From contig JABXIR010000064.1 of assembly GCA_013372965.1 (NCBI GenBank), positions 1 through 7,940 on the forward strand: a stretch of 7,940 nucleotides of DNA, read 5' to 3'. This document shows positions 7,049 to 7,940 of the stretch, one piece after another; within the stretch, counting starts at the first letter, position 1, and the number at the start of each line of letters is the position of its first letter. The stretch comes from Gammaproteobacteria bacterium. GTDB lineage: Bacteria; Pseudomonadota; Gammaproteobacteria; Pseudomonadales; DSM-25080. The notes under the pieces are model-generated. The model saw only the letters and a program-made list of their open reading frames with translations, made no database searches and was not told the DNA's origin. The position numbers and the translations under genes were made by a program.

Positions 7049-7519
7049 ATGGATCAGTTTCATATGCTCTGGTGGCACTGGGTAGTACTCGCAGGCTTTC
7101 TGTTAGTCCTAGAAGCGTTGGGTGCAGGAGGGTTTCTGCTGGGCTTCGCGGTCGCGGGCTTGTTTGTTGCTGGCCTAGGTGCCGTCGTCGACCTCGCTTG
7201 GTACGTTCAGGTTTCGGTGTTCTCCGTGCTAGGCGCGGTGTTGAGTTTCTGGTACGTAAAACGTTTTCGCGGCTTCAATGCTCAAACCGATTCCCCGCTG
7301 CTGAACCATCGTATGGCACAGCTCATTGGCAGGCAAGGTCGCGTCGTTGAATTATTGAGTACTGGTCAGTACAAAATACAAGTCGGTGACACGCTCTGGC
7401 GCGCATCGGGTGAAAGCGGTCTCGATGTTGGCCGTCGCGTAACCATTATACGTTTGGATGGCGATCGCTTTGAGGTGGTCGCTGATAGCAATTCAACGGG
7501 AGGCGAACATGTACGCTAA
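7049..7519 (+). CDS. NfeD family membrane protein (short form)
   Basis: Short NfeD proteins are partners of stomatin-like SPFH proteins; their cytoplasmic or lumenal OB-fold domain is thought to contact the SPFH protein, but the precise function is not settled. The 156-residue product has three hydrophobic segments (about 9-27, 28-50 and 52-70) rich in Gly and Ala, then a soluble C-terminal domain from about 85 to 147 with the NfeD pattern LIGRQGRVVE, the VGDTLWRASGE core (112-122) and the closing VGRRVTIIRLDGDRFEV. There is no ClpP-like protease domain, so this is the short class, equivalent to E. coli YbbJ (152 residues). AGGGGG (7037-7042) 6 bases before the ATG is a good binding site. It shares an operon with qmcA and its last 11 bases overlap the next gene. 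Confidence 0.92.
   Translation: MDQFHMLWWHWVVLAGFLLVLEALGAGGFLLGFAVAGLFVAGLGAVVDLAWYVQVSVFSVLGAVLSFWYVKRFRGFNAQTDSPLLNHRMAQLIGRQGRVVELLSTGQYKIQVGDTLWRASGESGLDVGRRVTIIRLDGDRFEVVADSNSTGGEHVR
7498..7503 (+). promoter_or_regulatory. Ribosome binding site for the terminal exported protein
   Basis: GGGAGG inside the end of nfeD lies 5 bases before the ATG at 7509. It fixes the start of the overlapping gene and supports its translation. Confidence 0.7.
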
Positions 7520-7940
7520 GTGGATTTCGGCTATCGTGTTATCAACTGGGGCCAATATGGCGTCGGCTGAGAAAGCGCCCGCCCCAGTTCTTAGTACGCC
7601 CGAGCAGGATCAATTCTTTAACGCTATCTCGTCTCATTGTGGCGCAGCATACTCAGGCGTTGTCATGTCAACTGACGCAGCAGATGCGGATTTTGCAGGC
7701 GAGTCTCTTGTAATGCACGTGATGAGCTGTTCGGATGAAGAGCTCAGAGTGCCTTTTTTTGTCGGTGACGATCGGTCGAGAACTTGGGTTATCACCAAAA
7801 CAGGGTCCGGGCTTCAGCTAAAGCATGATCATCGCCACGAAGACGGTACGTCGGATGATCTTACGATGTACGGTGGGATGACTAATGATTTGGGTACATC
7901 GGAGGTGCAGTACTTTCCGGCCGACGCCCCAACAAAGGCC
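7509..7940 (+). CDS. Exported protein of unknown function, 3' end outside window
   Basis: The frame is open from 7509 to the last base, giving 144 visible residues with no stop. The N-terminus looks like a Sec signal peptide: Lys4, a hydrophobic stretch to about residue 18, and an ASA cleavage site before Glu21. The mature part has two cysteines (Cys44 in SSHCGAAYSG, Cys74 in MSCSDEE) that could form a periplasmic disulfide, then RVPFFVGDDRSRTWVIT (80-96) and a His/Asp-rich LKHDHRHEDGTSDDLTMYGG (104-123). I recognise this as resembling conserved hypothetical exported proteins of marine bacteria, but know no assigned function or family name. A lipobox is absent, so it is probably soluble in the periplasm or secreted. 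The 11-base overlap with nfeD and its own good ribosome binding site place it in the qmcA-nfeD operon. GC and codon use look like the neighbours. Confidence 0.85.
   Translation, partial: MYAKWISAIVLSTGANMASAEKAPAPVLSTPEQDQFFNAISSHCGAAYSGVVMSTDAADADFAGESLVMHVMSCSDEELRVPFFVGDDRSRTWVITKTGSGLQLKHDHRHEDGTSDDLTMYGGMTNDLGTSEVQYFPADAPTKA

Overview
The window is chromosomal DNA from a gammaproteobacterium. The gene order hflX-hflK-hflC-hisZ-purA is the classic arrangement of that class, usually with hfq just upstream. HisZ implies a short-form HisG encoded elsewhere. Base composition looks balanced, near 50% GC by eye. Taken together this suits a marine or environmental lineage of the Pseudomonas/Cellvibrio/Oceanospirillum type better than an enteric, but I cannot name a genus. 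Nothing points to a plasmid, phage or transposon.

Left region (1-3072): the 3' two thirds of hflX, a ribosome-associated GTPase, then hflK and hflC with a 4-base ATGA overlap. HflK and HflC form the inner-membrane SPFH complex that encloses the FtsH protease. A rho-independent hairpin closes this unit.

Middle region (3073-5675): hisZ, the regulatory subunit of ATP phosphoribosyltransferase, and purA, adenylosuccinate synthetase, lie 13 bases apart. They link the first step of histidine synthesis to AMP synthesis. A strong hairpin with A and T tracts on opposite sides ends purA and, on the other strand, the converging small gene.

Right region (5676-7940): a small DUF6471-type, probably DNA-binding protein on the minus strand is divergent from qmcA, across a 91-base AT-rich gap with plausible overlapping promoters. 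On the plus strand follow qmcA (a third SPFH protein), a short nfeD (its usual partner), and, overlapping nfeD by 11 bases, an exported protein of unknown function that runs off the window end.

The core is ordinary. The parts worth a second look are the right-hand unit, where an uncharacterised secreted protein with a His/Asp cluster is coupled to qmcA-nfeD, the divergent small regulator-like gene beside it, and the placing of two FtsH-related SPFH systems within about 3 kb of each other. I saw no tRNA, rRNA, CRISPR array, insertion sequence or attachment site. The only intergenic gaps above 60 bases are 886-975, 3006-3132, 5633-5696 and 6039-6129, all under 130 bases.
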